A stretch of 64,000 bases of DNA, from assembly GCA_030374805.1 (NCBI GenBank), contig JARGSG010000248.1:1-64000 (forward strand). The letters run 5' to 3'. The stretch is from Gracilaria gracilis (Eukaryota > Rhodophyta > Florideophyceae > Gracilariales > Gracilariaceae). Both the position numbers and the translations under genes were made by a program. Under the pieces are notes generated by a model that saw only the letters and a program-made list of their open reading frames with translations, made no database searches and was not told the origin of the DNA. Within the stretch, counting starts at the first letter, position 1, and each line of letters opens with the position of its first letter. Positions 48,316-61,281 of this stretch are shown here, piece by piece.

Positions 48316-48559
48316 GGCTGGGAGCGGTGTGAGCTGTTGAAGGAGAGGAGGGGTATGTAGCGAACAATTGGTGAAACGGAATGGTATAGAAGGCCACACG
48401 TGATGCGGAGGTGTAGCGATAGTGAGAGAGTAAATGGATGATATGGGATGTGTTCAATAGATGTGGTAAATGTGTACAAAGAGTTCCTATTTCAAGGGTT
48501 TGTATTCTTTTAATCGTATTACGTAAGCAGTTATCTATGTGTATATATCCCTATTTGTC

Positions 48560-48825
48560 GCCCTAGTTCTAAATATGTACCACTTACACACTGACATTGC
48601 GTTCGAAAAATAGCATGAACGGAAGTAACATGCTAGTTTTTCTTCCATTCAAACTAGCAATGATGAAATAATCTTGAATCATTTTTTCCACACAAACCAG
48701 CACAAGTAGAAATGTGGAAATATTTTCGGAAATTAAGCACATCCAAATTTGCATAAATTCACCAGTTATTCGATCATTTTAATACGGTCATTTTTGAAAT
48801 TAAAACTAGCATTCCGATAACACCG
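48560..48825 (-). repeat. Left terminal and subterminal repeat, copy 3
   Basis: The block is the inverse of the copy 1 left end, with AACTAGC or GCTAGTT near 48632, 48653 and 48804 and the terminal CTAGCATTCCGATAACACCG then ACGT. Confidence 0.85.
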
Positions 48826-48829
48826 ACGT

Positions 48830-49435
48830 AGACCTATTCCACATATTGCCCCCCAAAGCGAAACAGTTGCCAATTGAAACTTGAAATGGGTTGGCGATGA
48901 TCATTAGTGACAGCTTCGTGGACCAATTTATCCGAATGGCGGTTTTGCGGTGGGAAGATTCAGCGCAGGTATCTTCACCACTCGCTGCTCTTCCTTCGCA
49001 AGCAGCTTCAAGAGCGTTCCATCACATTGGTGTTGCCCAGGTTTATTGTGCGGATGACACTACCTTAGAGGTGGTTTCTCTCGCCCATGCCCTACTTTGA
49101 TTCGGAGAGGATTATTCCCCCCTCATCTGAGAACGGCACCTTTAATGAATTTACTTTTATTTAACTAAATTACATGGTATGGAGTCCTACGCCCCAGAAA
49201 AAGCCTCCAATCGATCTAAACGGCGTTATTTCTTTGCATTTAATGTTATGCAATCTATGTTTCTAACTGAGAGTAGAACGTGGGTAAGAGCAGCGGTTCT
49301 GCATTGTCTGGCGTACCAGGCGTTGGCGTCAGCGATGTGGAACTGTTCAGTGAATTCAGCTTTAGTGGTCATGCTTAGTCCCAGGTGAAACAAAATATCT
49401 TTCTGAGGTTGAGAAGTGCTCCCAAGCACGCTAAA
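48830..49435. other. No recognised gene
   Basis: Small frames of fewer than 70 codons on both strands have no motifs. The stretch lies between the transposon end and the gypsy remnant and may belong to the latter. Confidence 0.4.
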
Positions 49436-49439
49436 TGCA

Positions 49440-50190
49440 AGCTAACTGCTTTCAAAAAATGGTAGAAAGAAAACTACGACCGAAAGGTAATCCAAGTGGT
49501 AACGGCTAGGCAGGGTGAGTATGTTTTTATTGACCACCCTCTGAACGGAACTGCACCACGATCGGGTGAAGAAGCTGAAGACGAAGCCATGGATTGAGAT
49601 GTTAACTAGAAGCTTCTTTCCGAGTCCTCGGAGCCCTTTTAGGATAGTACGTGCAACTCATCACACAGTAAAGGTGAACCAAGGTGATATAGAGAACACG
49701 ATTTCTCTCAACCAAATCAAGTTCGCACTTAAAACTGTTCAGCAGAAAAAAGAAGGGGAAGAATCAGAGCTTGAACAGCAAGCGGTTGCTCTGATAACTC
49801 ATGCTAGAAGCCATGACACATCCATTGAAATTAATGATGAGGCACACGGTGGCGACCTAGACTACGTACCACCTATGGTAACTACGGTCTCTCTGCCAAA
49901 TAAAACGATAAAACGTTCAGATAGTACCTAGAAGTGCTCTTTCGAACCAACATGGTGAAATAAAACCGTTTCAGGTCTCTAACTTGTTCCCAGTGGAACA
50001 CATTTTTAGGTCACCGGCGAACCCAAAACTACTAAACTACACCGTCCGCTGGCATGGATGTGGCGCCGACGGGGACATCAACAGGCCGCCCTCAGCCATA
50101 AAACAGCACTCCACGGAGAGCTACTGGAACCAAAAAAGAACAAGTGGGCCAAGTAATGGATATAACCGAGTAGATGATGCAAGGCTCTAA
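49440..50190 (+). pseudogene. Ty3/gypsy integrase tail with chromodomain (remnant)
   Basis: A frame with GEYVFIDHPLNGT leads to SPFRIVRATHHTVKVNQGDIENTISLNQ, the usual integrase C-terminal barrel of gypsy elements. After stops near 49931 and a frame change, 49984-50130 reads FPVEHIFRSPANPKLLNYTVRWHG and then STESYWNQ. That is a chromodomain with its aromatic positions, marking a chromovirus-type gypsy element. Upstream coding parts are absent. Confidence 0.75.
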
Positions 50191-53100
50191 AGAATAGGAA
50201 GATACATAATGACTGAGAAGACTTATATGCTTCGTGAGCGCTGGCAAAGAAAGGTTTATATGAATAAACTCGCCTTTTCTCAAGAGTATGCACACGCAGC
50301 ACGGCAGCAATAGAAGTGCACACGCATGGCGCATGGGCAGGCGCGCATGACTCAGAAGCGCGAACCCAGGTGTTGAAGACGTTCAAAGAATATCAATTTT
50401 TTGGTTTCTCGAGGTCGGTGCACACTATCCATGGCGCGCCGTATTGAGTAACCGATTCGGTTTACATAATTGTGTGTAAGGAGTGCGCATCGACATGGTC
50501 AAAAAATCTAAGTGTTTTGGACGCGCCGAGCTCCCCAACTGGTTACTATCAGCAGCTGAAACAGTTTGGTTTTCGAGGAACAGATACAAAGGGGTTTCTG
50601 AGTTTCAGCATCTTTTGGAGGGGTACTTTTTGCGTCAAATTCTTTGATTGGCCTTGAAAGTCACTTACAGGGTCATGCATTACACATACGCGTATGCACA
50701 GTTAAGAGGCAATATAGAACTATCCAGGTACACTGCTGCCCGCCGCGAGCTAACGCGTTTCACGTCGCGTTTCACGTCGTTTGATTTGTTCAGGAGCTCT
50801 ACACTCTTTCTGTAAACAGAGAAACGCCAAATCGCTCGCTCTGCAGCAACAATCTCCGCATTGGCGTACCAATTTGGTAAAACTCTCGAGGAGCACCACA
50901 ATGGATGATTACTACGCTTATTCACCTACAAGCTATTCATATGCAACCATCGTGGTACGCTAGTTTAAGGAAGGGGGAGGGGAGCTTTCGATCGCTCATC
51001 CGCGCGCATGTTTTGAGCAGTATACCTATAGGGTTAATGGCGACTCACTGGAACCTAACAGGGAAACGCATAACTCATTGCATTATTTAAAGACTAACAC
51101 CAATTAGGACGAAAAGAGGGAAAGTACTTAATAGAACATTAATCAGAATGGTGAATGGCAAAGTGAGGCCACAGCGAACCCTCTGCTGAAGAATACTGAC
51201 CCGTAGTGGTGTGGTAGTGGGTACCCGGCCAGAGCTCGAAGAGAGTAGCGTGGCCTGGTGCTTGGCTTGGTGCCCTACCGTGACCCACAGCTGTACAAGT
51301 AGGCAAGCTGACGTCAGGCATCGCTTTTTGGCCCGTTGTTGGTGTCGCAACAACCTGGGGAACCGCAGGGGGAATGGAAGACCACATGGGAAGCTGATCC
51401 TGCATCATGGCCGGGACCGCTAAGATGCCAGGAGTCAGGTTTGCATGGAACATATGATTCTCCAATGGGTTAGCCGGGGTCGGGCCCATCGCCGTCGCAA
51501 GGTTGAGCACTAGAGTTGGTCGCCATGTGATGGAGCTGAACCTGGAAACAGTTCCGGAACTCAAGTATTGAAAAAATGACCGCACATAGTGCACGTGACG
51601 TGGCCGGATGCTTGCCAAAGGAGAAATAGTTTCAACCACAGAGGTTGGACTGGCCCGCTGGAAGGTAACCGCACAGCATTGGCGAATCGTCTCCATCAAA
51701 CCTGAAATGGCCCGGGAGTCTATCTGAGATGAAGCAGGGGCCAAAAACGCAGCACTTATACCCCCGAGAAGAGCTCGTTGTGCCTCATTAACCCTCGTAG
51801 TACTAGGACATACAGGAGTCACATTAGTGTGAGCAGGAATATCACGCCGCAAAGGAGTCGGATGAGGACCAGGAGAAACCAGAAGGGTAAGATCGGCTTA
51901 TTGCAATACTGTAGAGAAAGGCTCGGGGCACCTTGGAAGTCATTTATTGGTCGGGTCCCCGGGATAATACTGAAACTTACGAGGAACAAACTTCCAGAAG
52001 ACAAGGTCGAACACTTCCCACCCTTGCTTGGCACCCACGATAAATACTTCATTTGGGTAAGCAAGGACTCCAGCTGGTCTGCAGAGTAGTCAGTACCAGA
52101 GATGAAGCTCCCCATACCAAATTGGCGAGTGTCACGCATAACCCTCGGAGTAATGTTGAATATACGCCTCGAGGATTTTACACCATCACATTAGATATCA
52201 GCTTCACGTTCATGGCAATCCCAGTCGATATTTTCACGGGCGGCCTGAAGAGCCGGAATATCTACCAACACAGCCCATTTGGCGAGGACAATCGACCAAA
52301 TAAGGTCGAAACGATCCAGGTTTTGGGCGATATAGCTCCCGAGGTAACCCCATACAGGTGAAATGGACTCAAAGTAATAAACACCTCATAGGCATCTCAT
52401 CGTAAGGTTTGGGTTGCATACTACGAGTTGTGGCCCTTCTTAGGTTGGGTGAAGTACTCTTCGTTACAGAACTCGTGCATAACGCGCTTATTACTGTTGC
52501 ACGTACGGATCCTCACCTTAGTCATCATTCACACCCCACCTGCGACTTTTATTCTAATCAATGGTGTTGTAAAGCCTGTCAAAGCCAACCAAATGTGGAA
52601 AAACCGGCAGGTAATTCTGCAGAAGAGCTGTATACTGGCAAATATTCACTACAAAATGGTAGGTAGTAGTGGAACTCGGGCGCGATGCGAATATACGGAG
52701 TCGCTGGCATGCAAAAACGAAAGGAAATACCTTACCGATGTGTGCCACTGGCGCCTTTCTTTGCACTCAACACGACCCTTACGAGCTCACAACCTTGCTA
52801 GGTTTTGACCCCTTCTCCGGAGGGTGGAGTGCTTGAGAGACTTCGCGAAGGCGCTCACAGCCCCAACGGAGTCCCAACGGAATTGACCCAAGTAGGTATC
52901 GATATTCCGACAGGTTTATCGCGGCAGGCGAAGTATTTTCTCGGTGTCACTGGCCAATGTTGCCGATATAGTACTGTTTGCGAAACCATTCTAGGATGCC
53001 ATGTTGTGAAACGTTCCAGTCGGCAGTACAGAGGTTCGTAAACTCATACTGGGATATAAGACGAGTTAATTTCAGCTCCGGTCCATAAGGGTCTTAGATC

Positions 53101-55285
53101 TTTTCATAAATCCCTAGCGATTGTTGCAAAGACGAAGAAACTGGCTTAATATGGAAAAACATGTGGATTCAGGAATGATACAAGGTAGTGCCGAATGAAG
53201 AAGAATTGGTAATGCCACTTCCACGTCCACGCGTAGAAACGGCGTCCGATATTTCAAGGCGATCACCACAAGAGGTTAATCCAAATGATGGACACTTGTG
53301 AGCAGGCTGAACCGAAATGGGTGTTTATTGGGTCTTTCTGGCAGAAGAACCTCCACTAAATCGGCGCCCGAGCTGAAAGAAACTACATCTTTTGCTTGGG
53401 GTTCTAGCGCCTGTTAATCTACACCGGTATTCGTGTTATTCGGCACTGTCACCCACGTACCTGATGTTATGGCCCCCAAATGCCCCACAAAAGACGCGGA
53501 CAGCCGTTTTGTGCTAATCTTCGTGCGAGAGCTGACGCCACCTTGACATGAAATGGTCATATAAGGACAAGTCATGGCCGCTAGGTTGTCGAAAGACCAG
53601 GATCGTCACCTCCAAGGAACTCACATTTGGCGCCCAATCCTCAAAGGGTACGATAAAACTGAAACCACATTAGGGAAACAGGTCTTTCCATGCCAAAAAG
53701 AAAGGGCCGTCGCGGCGCAGTTGCGGGTCCAAGATGGGCATGCCACTAAGGCCTCTTAAAATCATTAGTGGCCCCGCACGAAGCGCAACGGGTTCATACG
53801 CAACACGGAGCCACCCAGAATGGCTGAAAAATCTCTTCAAAGGTACTCAAGTGCTGACATACACCGAATGGGAAAAACGTAACCGGAACGGTGGTGAATT
53901 AAAAGGCAGGATCAACACCTTGAAGGTATAGAACCAAAGAGCGACAAAAGCAAACCTGAGCAGGTGCAGTATGTATGACAACGCGTTTTCGCGGAGTTCA
54001 CTGTGGATGCGATTCATATGGATCATGTCGAGCTACACCTCAGGGAAGGAGATTATGACTAAGTTGTTAACCCATAGTTCATGTTGGAAGGAATCCAATT
54101 GGTATTGCTTATGAATGCCGTGGGAGGGAGTAGTATAATACACGTGTACGTGCGCAGGCCGCACTTATCAGGGAAACGTTATATTATTTCTATTTCTCTA
54201 TTTCTTTAGTTATTGCACTACTGTACAGGGTTGTCCGACACCACTACTTAGGTGTTTGAGCTCGGGCAATCCCAGTCAAGTAAACACGAACAAGCGAGTG
54301 TTCGGCTCTGACTCAGAAACCCCTGGTGCACGATATCCTTCTTGTAGAGAGTCCTCTCCTTGACTAGTTCTAGTCATCTACCTCATGAAGCTATGAGCAC
54401 GACCCGCCACTAATTTTGCGTCGGTTACCAGAGTTTCTGTACTGTTTTTGTCGCTGTGTAACAGGTATCGCTCACCCCGATTACAGATGTGGTCCGTTTG
54501 TTCTCGCCCCTTTTTTCTTTCCTGGTCTCGTATCTTGCGCTCTACGGTACCACTATCGTGAAAACCGCCCGTCTTGAGTGACTTCATCCATCCACTTTAG
54601 GTATAGTCCTTCATCTCCGACTCTTTCACTTTTTGTCACCCTCGATTCGCTCGTCGAGACGGTAGGTCCCGGTCTCACACCCGGCTAGCACATCCATCCT
54701 GCGAAGGGCTTCGTTTGCTCAGCTACCCCGCCCGGGAGGAAGATATTGAACGTCTCTGTGTGTTTTTCCAGTTTGGGTTTTCACTAAAAACTGGTCTCCT
54801 GAGTTAGAAGTCGTTGACCCGACACAGATATCTGGTACAGCCAACAGATCAATCCGCCTTGACGATTTTACACGGAACACCGGTACTGCCAGCGGATGTT
54901 CCCGACTTCTAGGCTGTGTGAGCCTGGAAAAATGTCCATATTGTAACTGAGAAATCATGTTCCTGACCCCATTGGATTGTTGATTGACTCTGTTGAGTGC
55001 GGATCGCTCACTTTAGGTTATTCTCTTTGGTTAATTTCTATTTATTGTTCTCAGTTTTTGGTTCTTTTTAACCTTGTTTGATGATAAGCTCGGGTAAGCG
55101 GTCTCGAAACCACAGTGCTGGCCCATCCAAACCGCGTTCGGCGGATGCTGATGTACCCCGTTGCGCGAGATCTGTCCTTGAGGGTTTCGATGGTATCCAG
55201 AAGAGACCCGGAAGCCGTAAGCCGTCATGAAAATCTTCGTGGCCCCCAGTGCTTGAGTCCTAAGGCGCCCCGATAAAAAGGCAGG
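50191..55285. other. Mostly unassigned, probably decayed repeat DNA
   Basis: The stretch holds many short frames on both strands and no recognisable domain. It lies between two gypsy remnants, so it may include their decayed LTRs or gag regions; I could not pair any repeats. Confidence 0.4.
51139..51852 (-). CDS. Uncharacterised 237-codon open frame
   Basis: It is the longest uninterrupted frame between the gypsy remnants, of balanced composition with proline-rich parts (PSQAPGHATLFELWPG). A second open piece upstream on the same strand reaches 52139 in another frame. No domain is recognised. It could be a gag remnant of the flanking gypsy elements or chance. Confidence 0.3.
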   Translation of the reverse strand: MRRDIPAHTNVTPVCPSTTRVNEAQRALLGGISAAFLAPASSQIDSRAISGLMETIRQCCAVTFQRASPTSVVETISPLASIRPRHVHYVRSFFQYLSSGTVSRFSSITWRPTLVLNLATAMGPTPANPLENHMFHANLTPGILAVPAMMQDQLPMWSSIPPAVPQVVATPTTGQKAMPDVSLPTCTAVGHGRAPSQAPGHATLFELWPGTHYHTTTGQYSSAEGSLWPHFAIHHSD

Positions 55286-55289
55286 ACTT

Positions 55290-55860
55290 TGCTGCTGCAG
55301 GTAATGATGCACTCGTTGGCGAGTTACAGGTGGATGTCCAGTCTCTACCTGCTCAGATTTCTGTGATTTAGAGCTCCCCTTCCAAACTCTTCCTCGAAAT
55401 CGATACACTCCGCATTAGGATTGATGCCAATATCGTCGGAGGTCTAGCTAAAGATCTACGTGTATTACAGATCAATGTGAAATCTCTATTGGAGGTCCTA
55501 CGTAGTTACCCAGGTGTTGGTCAATGAAGTTTATTCGAACTTTAATCGCGTTTTAGCACGTCTTGAGACGTTGAAATACACCATTAGAGGTGAAGAGAAC
55601 GTTCCTAACCCACAACCTGTAGTATCCCACCGCGCACATCATAGTGATCGCGCGAAGACCCAGTCCAAGTGGAAAGTTAACCATGAAGTCGATTCTGACT
55701 CGTCCAATTTACCTGTGCATTCTTACCGATTGGTGGGTTTTTCGTTTCCGAGCTCGTCTACCGATGCCGACCGACATCGTCGTGTTAGCGTGTCGCACTA
55801 CCGTCGTTCTGCAACAACTCACGGTGAGGTTAGGGCCCGACAAAAGAGAAAATAGCACTC
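55290..55860 (+). pseudogene. Gypsy gag-like coiled-coil region
   Basis: A leucine-rich helical frame (FLEIDTLRIRIDANIVGGLAKDL) passes by a frame change into VYSNFNRVLARLETL and a basic, serine-rich tail. Position ahead of the protease suggests gag; no zinc knuckle is seen. Confidence 0.4.
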
Positions 55861-56097
55861 TGATTTGAGGGAGCCTAAGCTTACTAAACTGTTATACAAA
55901 AGCTTTGATCGTACTATTCTTATCCTTTGGCGTACCCCAGTTTAGATCGTACTCTCCGCGGCACGGGGAAGGTGAAAGAATGCATCAAGATTCCCACAGC
56001 CCCGGATAGTTCTGCCACTTTTCCACAGGTATCTCTACCGCCAACCGCCGCGCAAAACGGCGGTCCCGTTAGAATGGATACGACCTAGGAAAACTGA

Positions 56098-56523
56098 TTG
56101 GTGGATTCTCCATTGGAGAGGCGCCCAAATCGAGGTTATCGGTGCCCGAGGGGTCATTGCCTCACTCTGCGGTCAGAATCCTCTCGAACAAATCCTTGGC
56201 CAATCTCAGATGTAGACTTCACCGCCATTGGTGTCTGCCCTCGCTCACGGATACGGTATAGAAACAACCGGATTCCGGACCGAGTAATGGTTATGGCCAG
56301 GCGAAACTCTACGGTTTTCGCAGTCTTTGGCCTACCCATACAGTATATGGTGCGTCACCTGTTTATCCTAGATACAATTGCTGGCCCCAATTTCATTGTT
56401 GAATCGTTGTTACTGCCGGAAATTCGTTCCTGTGTTCGTCATGAACCCTTCATGGACGTAGCCGACGCTATAAATAACACTCTGAACACTGCAATTATGG
56501 TCTCACTCGTCGTGAGGATTTGA
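56098..56523 (+). pseudogene. Gypsy aspartic protease relic
   Basis: A frame containing LFILDTIAGPNFI near 56370 matches the protease active-site motif, with DTG changed to DTI. ESLLLPEI follows in the expected position. The mutation removes the catalytic glycine. Confidence 0.6.
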
Positions 56524-57170
56524 AACTGTGTTGTAAAGCTCGAATTAATCGTCTGTAAGAAGCTAGCTGTTCCCGTCATCTTGAAATATGACTTCTGAGA
56601 TCGATACGATGAGGCAATGCGCCCGCACTGGCGTGAAGTGAAAATGGTGGATGATTCGGCAGTATCGATTCTTCGTCGCTCGCTTAGGCGTTGTTCATTC
56701 AACTTGGTACCACTCCCAGCCCCCCTACAAAATTATTCACCTCCGAAAGAGACGCCGAAGTTACGTGTTGCACGGCCGGTGGCAATTATGCCAGAATCCC
56801 AAGTGATGGTAGAAGTCCTAGCTGTTCCCAATGGCCTGAGTTTTGTTCAATCACTCATCTCTTTATAGGAGAAGTTCCAGCTGGCCCTTGCGAATTGGGT
56901 CGTCTAGGTATCTCATGGGCACCCTTTTCAGGTATTCATAGCCCACTTTGGCAAGAACCCTAGTATCTGGCGAAAAACCAAGTCGTTGGTACTGTGCTTC
57001 CACATTCTACGGTGTTAATCCCTACGAAGGTGTCCGCTGGCGAAGTACCCGAGATTGTCGAACCTGCAATGGCAAGAGGTACGTCTCTCCCTAAAGAGGG
57101 GTAGCAAGAAATAGCCTGTTCTTCCAGGGAGGTCAAACACACGAACGATTCAGAAAAGAAAGCCATCCCC

Positions 57171-57960
57171 ATGAGATACGATAAACTCGACCCTGTAAAG
57201 AATTTGGAAGAATTGGACCTCGGCCATGTGTCGAAGCTCCATCGTCAGAAGTTACGCGAAAAGTTATTTGAGTTCACCCCAATGCGGGACGCATCTCTTG
57301 GGGAGATCACGACAACGGAACAACGGATTGATTTGCTACCCGATTCAAGACCGGTTGCTCAACACCCATACAGGGCAGGCTCCAAGGCAAGGGAAAAAGA
57401 AAAATTCAGAGTAAATACGATGCTCCGCGCAGGCGTAATTGAAACAGCGAAATCTCCGTCGGCATTTCCAGTGATACTGGCTCCAAAACCTGATGGGTCC
57501 TGGCGTTCTTGCATCGACTATCGTGGCTTGAATGCATTCATTTTAAAAGAAGTGTACTCCGTACCCCGTATGCACAACTGTATTTATTTTCTCAGCAAAG
57601 CCGTGGTGTTTTCAACGTTGGAAGCGAACTGGGGATAACGGAGAGTACCCGTTCGACCGGATGGCCATGAGAAGAAAGCCTTCGTCTGCCATTCGGGGTT
57701 ATATTGCTTTAAGCGTATGCCATTTGTGCCGACGAACGCCCCGAGCACCTTTCAGCGTACTTTTCCATTGAGGATTATAATAATTTAAGGGTATGCAATT
57801 TGGGCTGATGAACGCCCCTGCCACCTTTCAACGTGCTTTGGATATCTTTCTCGCTCTTTCCTAGTGGCGGAGTTGCCTCGTCTATCTTGGCGATATCATT
57901 GTCTTTTCCAGTAACCTGGATGAAAACCTCGACCACGTTGGAGAGATCATGACCACGATC
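57171..57960 (+). pseudogene. Gypsy reverse transcriptase relic
   Basis: The open part (57171-57638) has SAFPVILAPKPDGSWRSCIDYR, LNAFILKEVYSVPR and FSTLEANWG, where the catalytic aspartate of FSTLDANSG is now glutamate. After stops, the FKRMPF-TNAP-TFQRT segment is present twice (about 57707 and 57785). The YLDD box reads VYLGDIIVFSSNLDENLDH near 57885. The catalytic site is lost. Confidence 0.85.
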
Positions 57961-58053
57961 CGCAATGCATGAATTTCTCTATAGTTGAAGAAGTGTTAGT
58001 TTTTCACTGAGTCTGTTGAGTAAATTTGGAATATCATTCGTCCAGGATGCTTC

Positions 58054-58690
58054 ATGATCGCTGATGCGCAGGTGAAGTCGCTCAAAGAGGCCAAACACCC
58101 GACAACTCTAACGGAACCTTGCTTCTTTTTAGGGCTGTGTAACGTCTACCGACGATTCATTCGGCGCTTTGCGAAGATCGCAGCACCTCTCAAAGACCTT
58201 CTGAAGGAAGAACAGCCACCAAAACTGGTACCTCTTCCTCCCGCGCAAGCGGAAGCTTTAGACTCTCTTAAAGAGGCAGATACCTCTGCACCGAACTTCC
58301 CGTTGCCGAAGACAGGTTTACCTTGCAAATTCGACATGGATTCTAGAGACTACCACATTGGGTATGCGTTGTTTAAAACAATCCCCGAATGGGAGTGAAT
58401 ATCCATTGGATACTGGCCCTGGTTACTCAAGGGTCATGAACGGAACTACTGTGTATAAGAGAGGCAATGTCTCGCGATAGTATGGGCGCCTCAAACGCTT
58501 TGCCCATATCCCACTGGTGTAGAACTCACCGTTAGTACGGACTATTCCACCCTGTGTTTATTAATGTTCGTCACGGAACCGTCTGGCCACTTAATGCGTT
58601 GGAGACTACGGCTCCCCGAATTTGACTATGAAATCTCCTAAAAGAAGTAAGTTATGAACGCCCAAGCGGACGCTCTTTCACGTCTAGGAA
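58054..58690 (+). pseudogene. Gypsy RNase H relic
   Basis: FFLGLCNVYRRFIRRFAKIAAPLKDLL is the typical link between reverse transcriptase and RNase H. The frame then continues with CKFDMDSRDYHIGYAL to a stop at 58396. After it RLRLPEFDYEIS and ADALSRL show the end of the domain. Confidence 0.8.
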
Positions 58691-59039
58691 CGGAAGGTGA
58701 AGTCTTGCCCGTCGAAAATCATGATGAACATATTCCTTGTTTTCTACTAGAGGATGACTCGGGCTACGATCTGATTTTGGACAACGTCTGTGACGCTATT
58801 TTCGTATCAAACGGTGGTGCCCCGGACCCGGTTCATTTGCGCCCATCACCCTCGAGCAGATGATACCTGAACAGCACGGAGACCCGTTCCGTACAAAGAG
58901 ATGCACCCAGTTTAATGAAGTTGCCGATATCTCTTTTGGGATTAACTCCTAAGGATACTTGGTAAGGACCGTCCGGATCTGTTCACAAATCTTGGTTCCA
59001 CATTCTCTCCAATCGAAAGTTCTACACCTCTCTGACTTC

Positions 59040-59990
59040 TCAAGCCGGGTTGTTAACCCTTTTGCAATGAAGATGTACACGACATTACGCATGGACTTCT
59101 ACTGGCCCGCATTAACGCCGGATTGATACGAAGATGTGCGGTCATGTACGCATTGGGCTCGAGAACTAGTTAAGTTACGACGCCATGCGAAGAAACTAAC
59201 TTTGTTCCCGGCACGGGCCCCTCTCGGGTTTTTTGCTATCGATATTCTCGGTGAGCTTCCTCTGAAGTCCCGTAAAAACAAGTACTTTCTCGTCATGACG
59301 GACGCTTTTCTAATCTATTTCGGACGATTCCGTTGAAGAAGATTACCGCACGAAGCGTCGCTGCAGCCTTTGTTCGACATTGAGCTTTAGTCTACGATCC
59401 ACCGGTTAGTCTCCTTTCGGATAATGGAACGCAATTCGTTACGAGTTTTTTCCAGGACGTCTACAGGATATTAGATGTGAACAATTTGTTCACAAATACG
59501 TATCAACCCACAATGTAATGGTCAGGTGGAGCGGTTTAACAGAAGATTGTTGTCCGCGTTGCCTGCTTATACGATTGATCACCCCCGAACGTGGGATTGG
59601 TATACCGATACGTTAACCTATGCCTACAACACGCGGACTCAGAGAAATACTGATTTATCATCTTTTGGACTAGTTCTCTCACGGCCACCGCCACCGGTTG
59701 CAGTTAAACCTCATCCGCTGCTGAGTAAGTATCCGTCCATGGCTGATCAATACCTTCAAAGGAAGAACTGGCTAACCACGATGGTTCACGATGGTTCCCA
59801 TCGCAAAATTGGCGATGGAGAAGGCGCAACTCGTGTACAAGCGGAGTTTAGATATCTGAATCCGTCGGCAGCTTTCCTTCGTAGAGAGAGGAGAATTTGT
59901 CTTTGTCAGGAAGGAGTACTATAACCCTGAAAATGAGAAGCGCCACAAACTCTCCTCCATTGCGGCTGGTCCTTACAAGGTCATCTGAGT
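59040..59990 (+). pseudogene. Gypsy integrase relic
   Basis: MDFYWPAL and a cysteine in the zinc domain are followed by FFAIDILGELP (first aspartate) and, in another frame, LLSDNGTQFVTSFFQ (second). VERFNRRLLSAL carries the glutamate. YAYNTRTQRNTD and a C-terminal GEFVFVRKEYYNPEN, then AGPYKVI, complete the barrel. The three catalytic residues survive but in broken frames. Confidence 0.8.
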
Positions 59991-61125
59991 GAACGAAAAC
60001 ACAATGGTACTGGAAGAGAATAATGCCCACGAGCGCTTTCCTCAAGATCGGGTAGTACAAGGCTCCAACCCAAATAAGGAAGTTCTTGCTAATGCCCGAG
60101 CTTCGGATGTTAAATCTGATAAACCTTCACATAAAGGCATGGCCTCCTACCCAAAGGGAATCGCGCAACACTCTCGAGGACTTTCGAATGTACCGATTAT
60201 ATCGAAGCTACTTGTTTCTTCAGATTCTCCGACTCTAATTCGATATCGCTTCTGGGGGACTGCCGAACCACAAGCGAGCGTGAACGTAACCCCCTACGTT
60301 GCTCTAACTAAGGAGAAGGAGACAAGGGACCGCTTGCTATCAAAGACTGTACCGTTGTCGTGAGGTTCATCTACTGCTCGTGTCTCACGGTTACCTGCAG
60401 TAGAAAAGCCATCTAGCACGTCTTAGGAAGGTTCTCGAAAGGATATCCTGGTTGCCGGGTCTGCGGTTCCGCAATCGCGCGTTGACACTACCAAGAATGC
60501 CCAACCTTCTGCGGAGGACAGCACTCTTGTTAAAAAGACTACTTCACCGGACACCGATGCGGCTCCACCTCAGCTTGCTGGAAATGGCCTCTTTGTCAAG
60601 GAAGTGTCATCAGACGATGCTGCTCAAGCACCTCCATTAAAGGAGAGATCTGTTAATCGCACTTGCAATTCACTCTCGACACAGTCGGAGAAGGGCCGGA
60701 TCAGCTCGCCTCCGAAAGAAAGTATTGACACAGGACACCTGGATAGTCGCTCAAGAGATTCACCGGATGCTCCGACCTCGCATACCGTCCAAGACGTTCG
60801 CCCTTCAACCGCCACGAAAACGCGAGAGATGAAATTCAGCGCAGACACCAGGGTAGATAACACCACTAGCCAGAACGGTCTAACACACTACGAAGTGGGA
60901 AAATCTCAGCGCCAAGCGGGCTCGGACGACTCAGCATTCCCACTCGGACGACTGGCACCTAAACAAAAACTAATCTCCCAACACCGAACGTTGGTGCAAG
61001 TCCAAACACCGTTCAGGATGGGCAAAAGAGATGGGAGACGCACTGCACGAGCTGAGGAAAAGCGGCACAATGGAGGTGTTCAACACATCCCGGTCGCAAT
61101 TAGAATAACGTTTCTTCACAGACTT
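59989..61125 (+). pseudogene. Tail region downstream of the gypsy integrase
   Basis: Long serine/threonine-rich frames (59989-60363 and 60604-61128) follow the integrase. They show no clear chromodomain. They may be a C-terminal extension of the polyprotein. Confidence 0.35.
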
Positions 61126-61281
61126 TAATATACCATTTTCAAGGTGGTATAATTTCCTCTACCGCGAGAACCCAGAAATGGTAGTGCGCTGCTTTAAAGA
61201 CATCACACTTTCTAGTCGCTTCATCTTTCAGGGCAGTGGGTCTCCTGAATCATCAAACAAACAGTACGAGCAATACATTGT

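Larger units (their letters stand above)
40171..48825 (-). mobile_element. Large DNA transposon, copy 3 (internally deleted)
   Basis: Reversed relative to copy 1. The right-type end starts at 40171 after ACGT (40167-40170). The left-type end finishes at 48825 before ACGT (48826-48829). The order is coiled-coil gene, reductase-like gene, dioxygenase acidic tail, palindrome cluster, GC-rich segment, transposase and left end. This is colinear with copy 1 but lacks the transposase C-terminus, the basic coiled-coil gene, the methyltransferase-SET gene and the ParB-like gene. It is 8655 bp and non-autonomous. Confidence 0.85.
55290..61125 (+). mobile_element. Decayed Ty3/gypsy retrotransposon
   Basis: Relics follow the gypsy order gag, protease, reverse transcriptase, RNase H, integrase on the plus strand. 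Many stops and frameshifts are present. I could not find matching terminal repeats, so the borders are approximate. Confidence 0.75.

Noticed and set aside
54719-54958. Minus-strand frame taken first for a gypsy fragment
   Set aside because: No integrase or reverse transcriptase word could be found in it or next to it.
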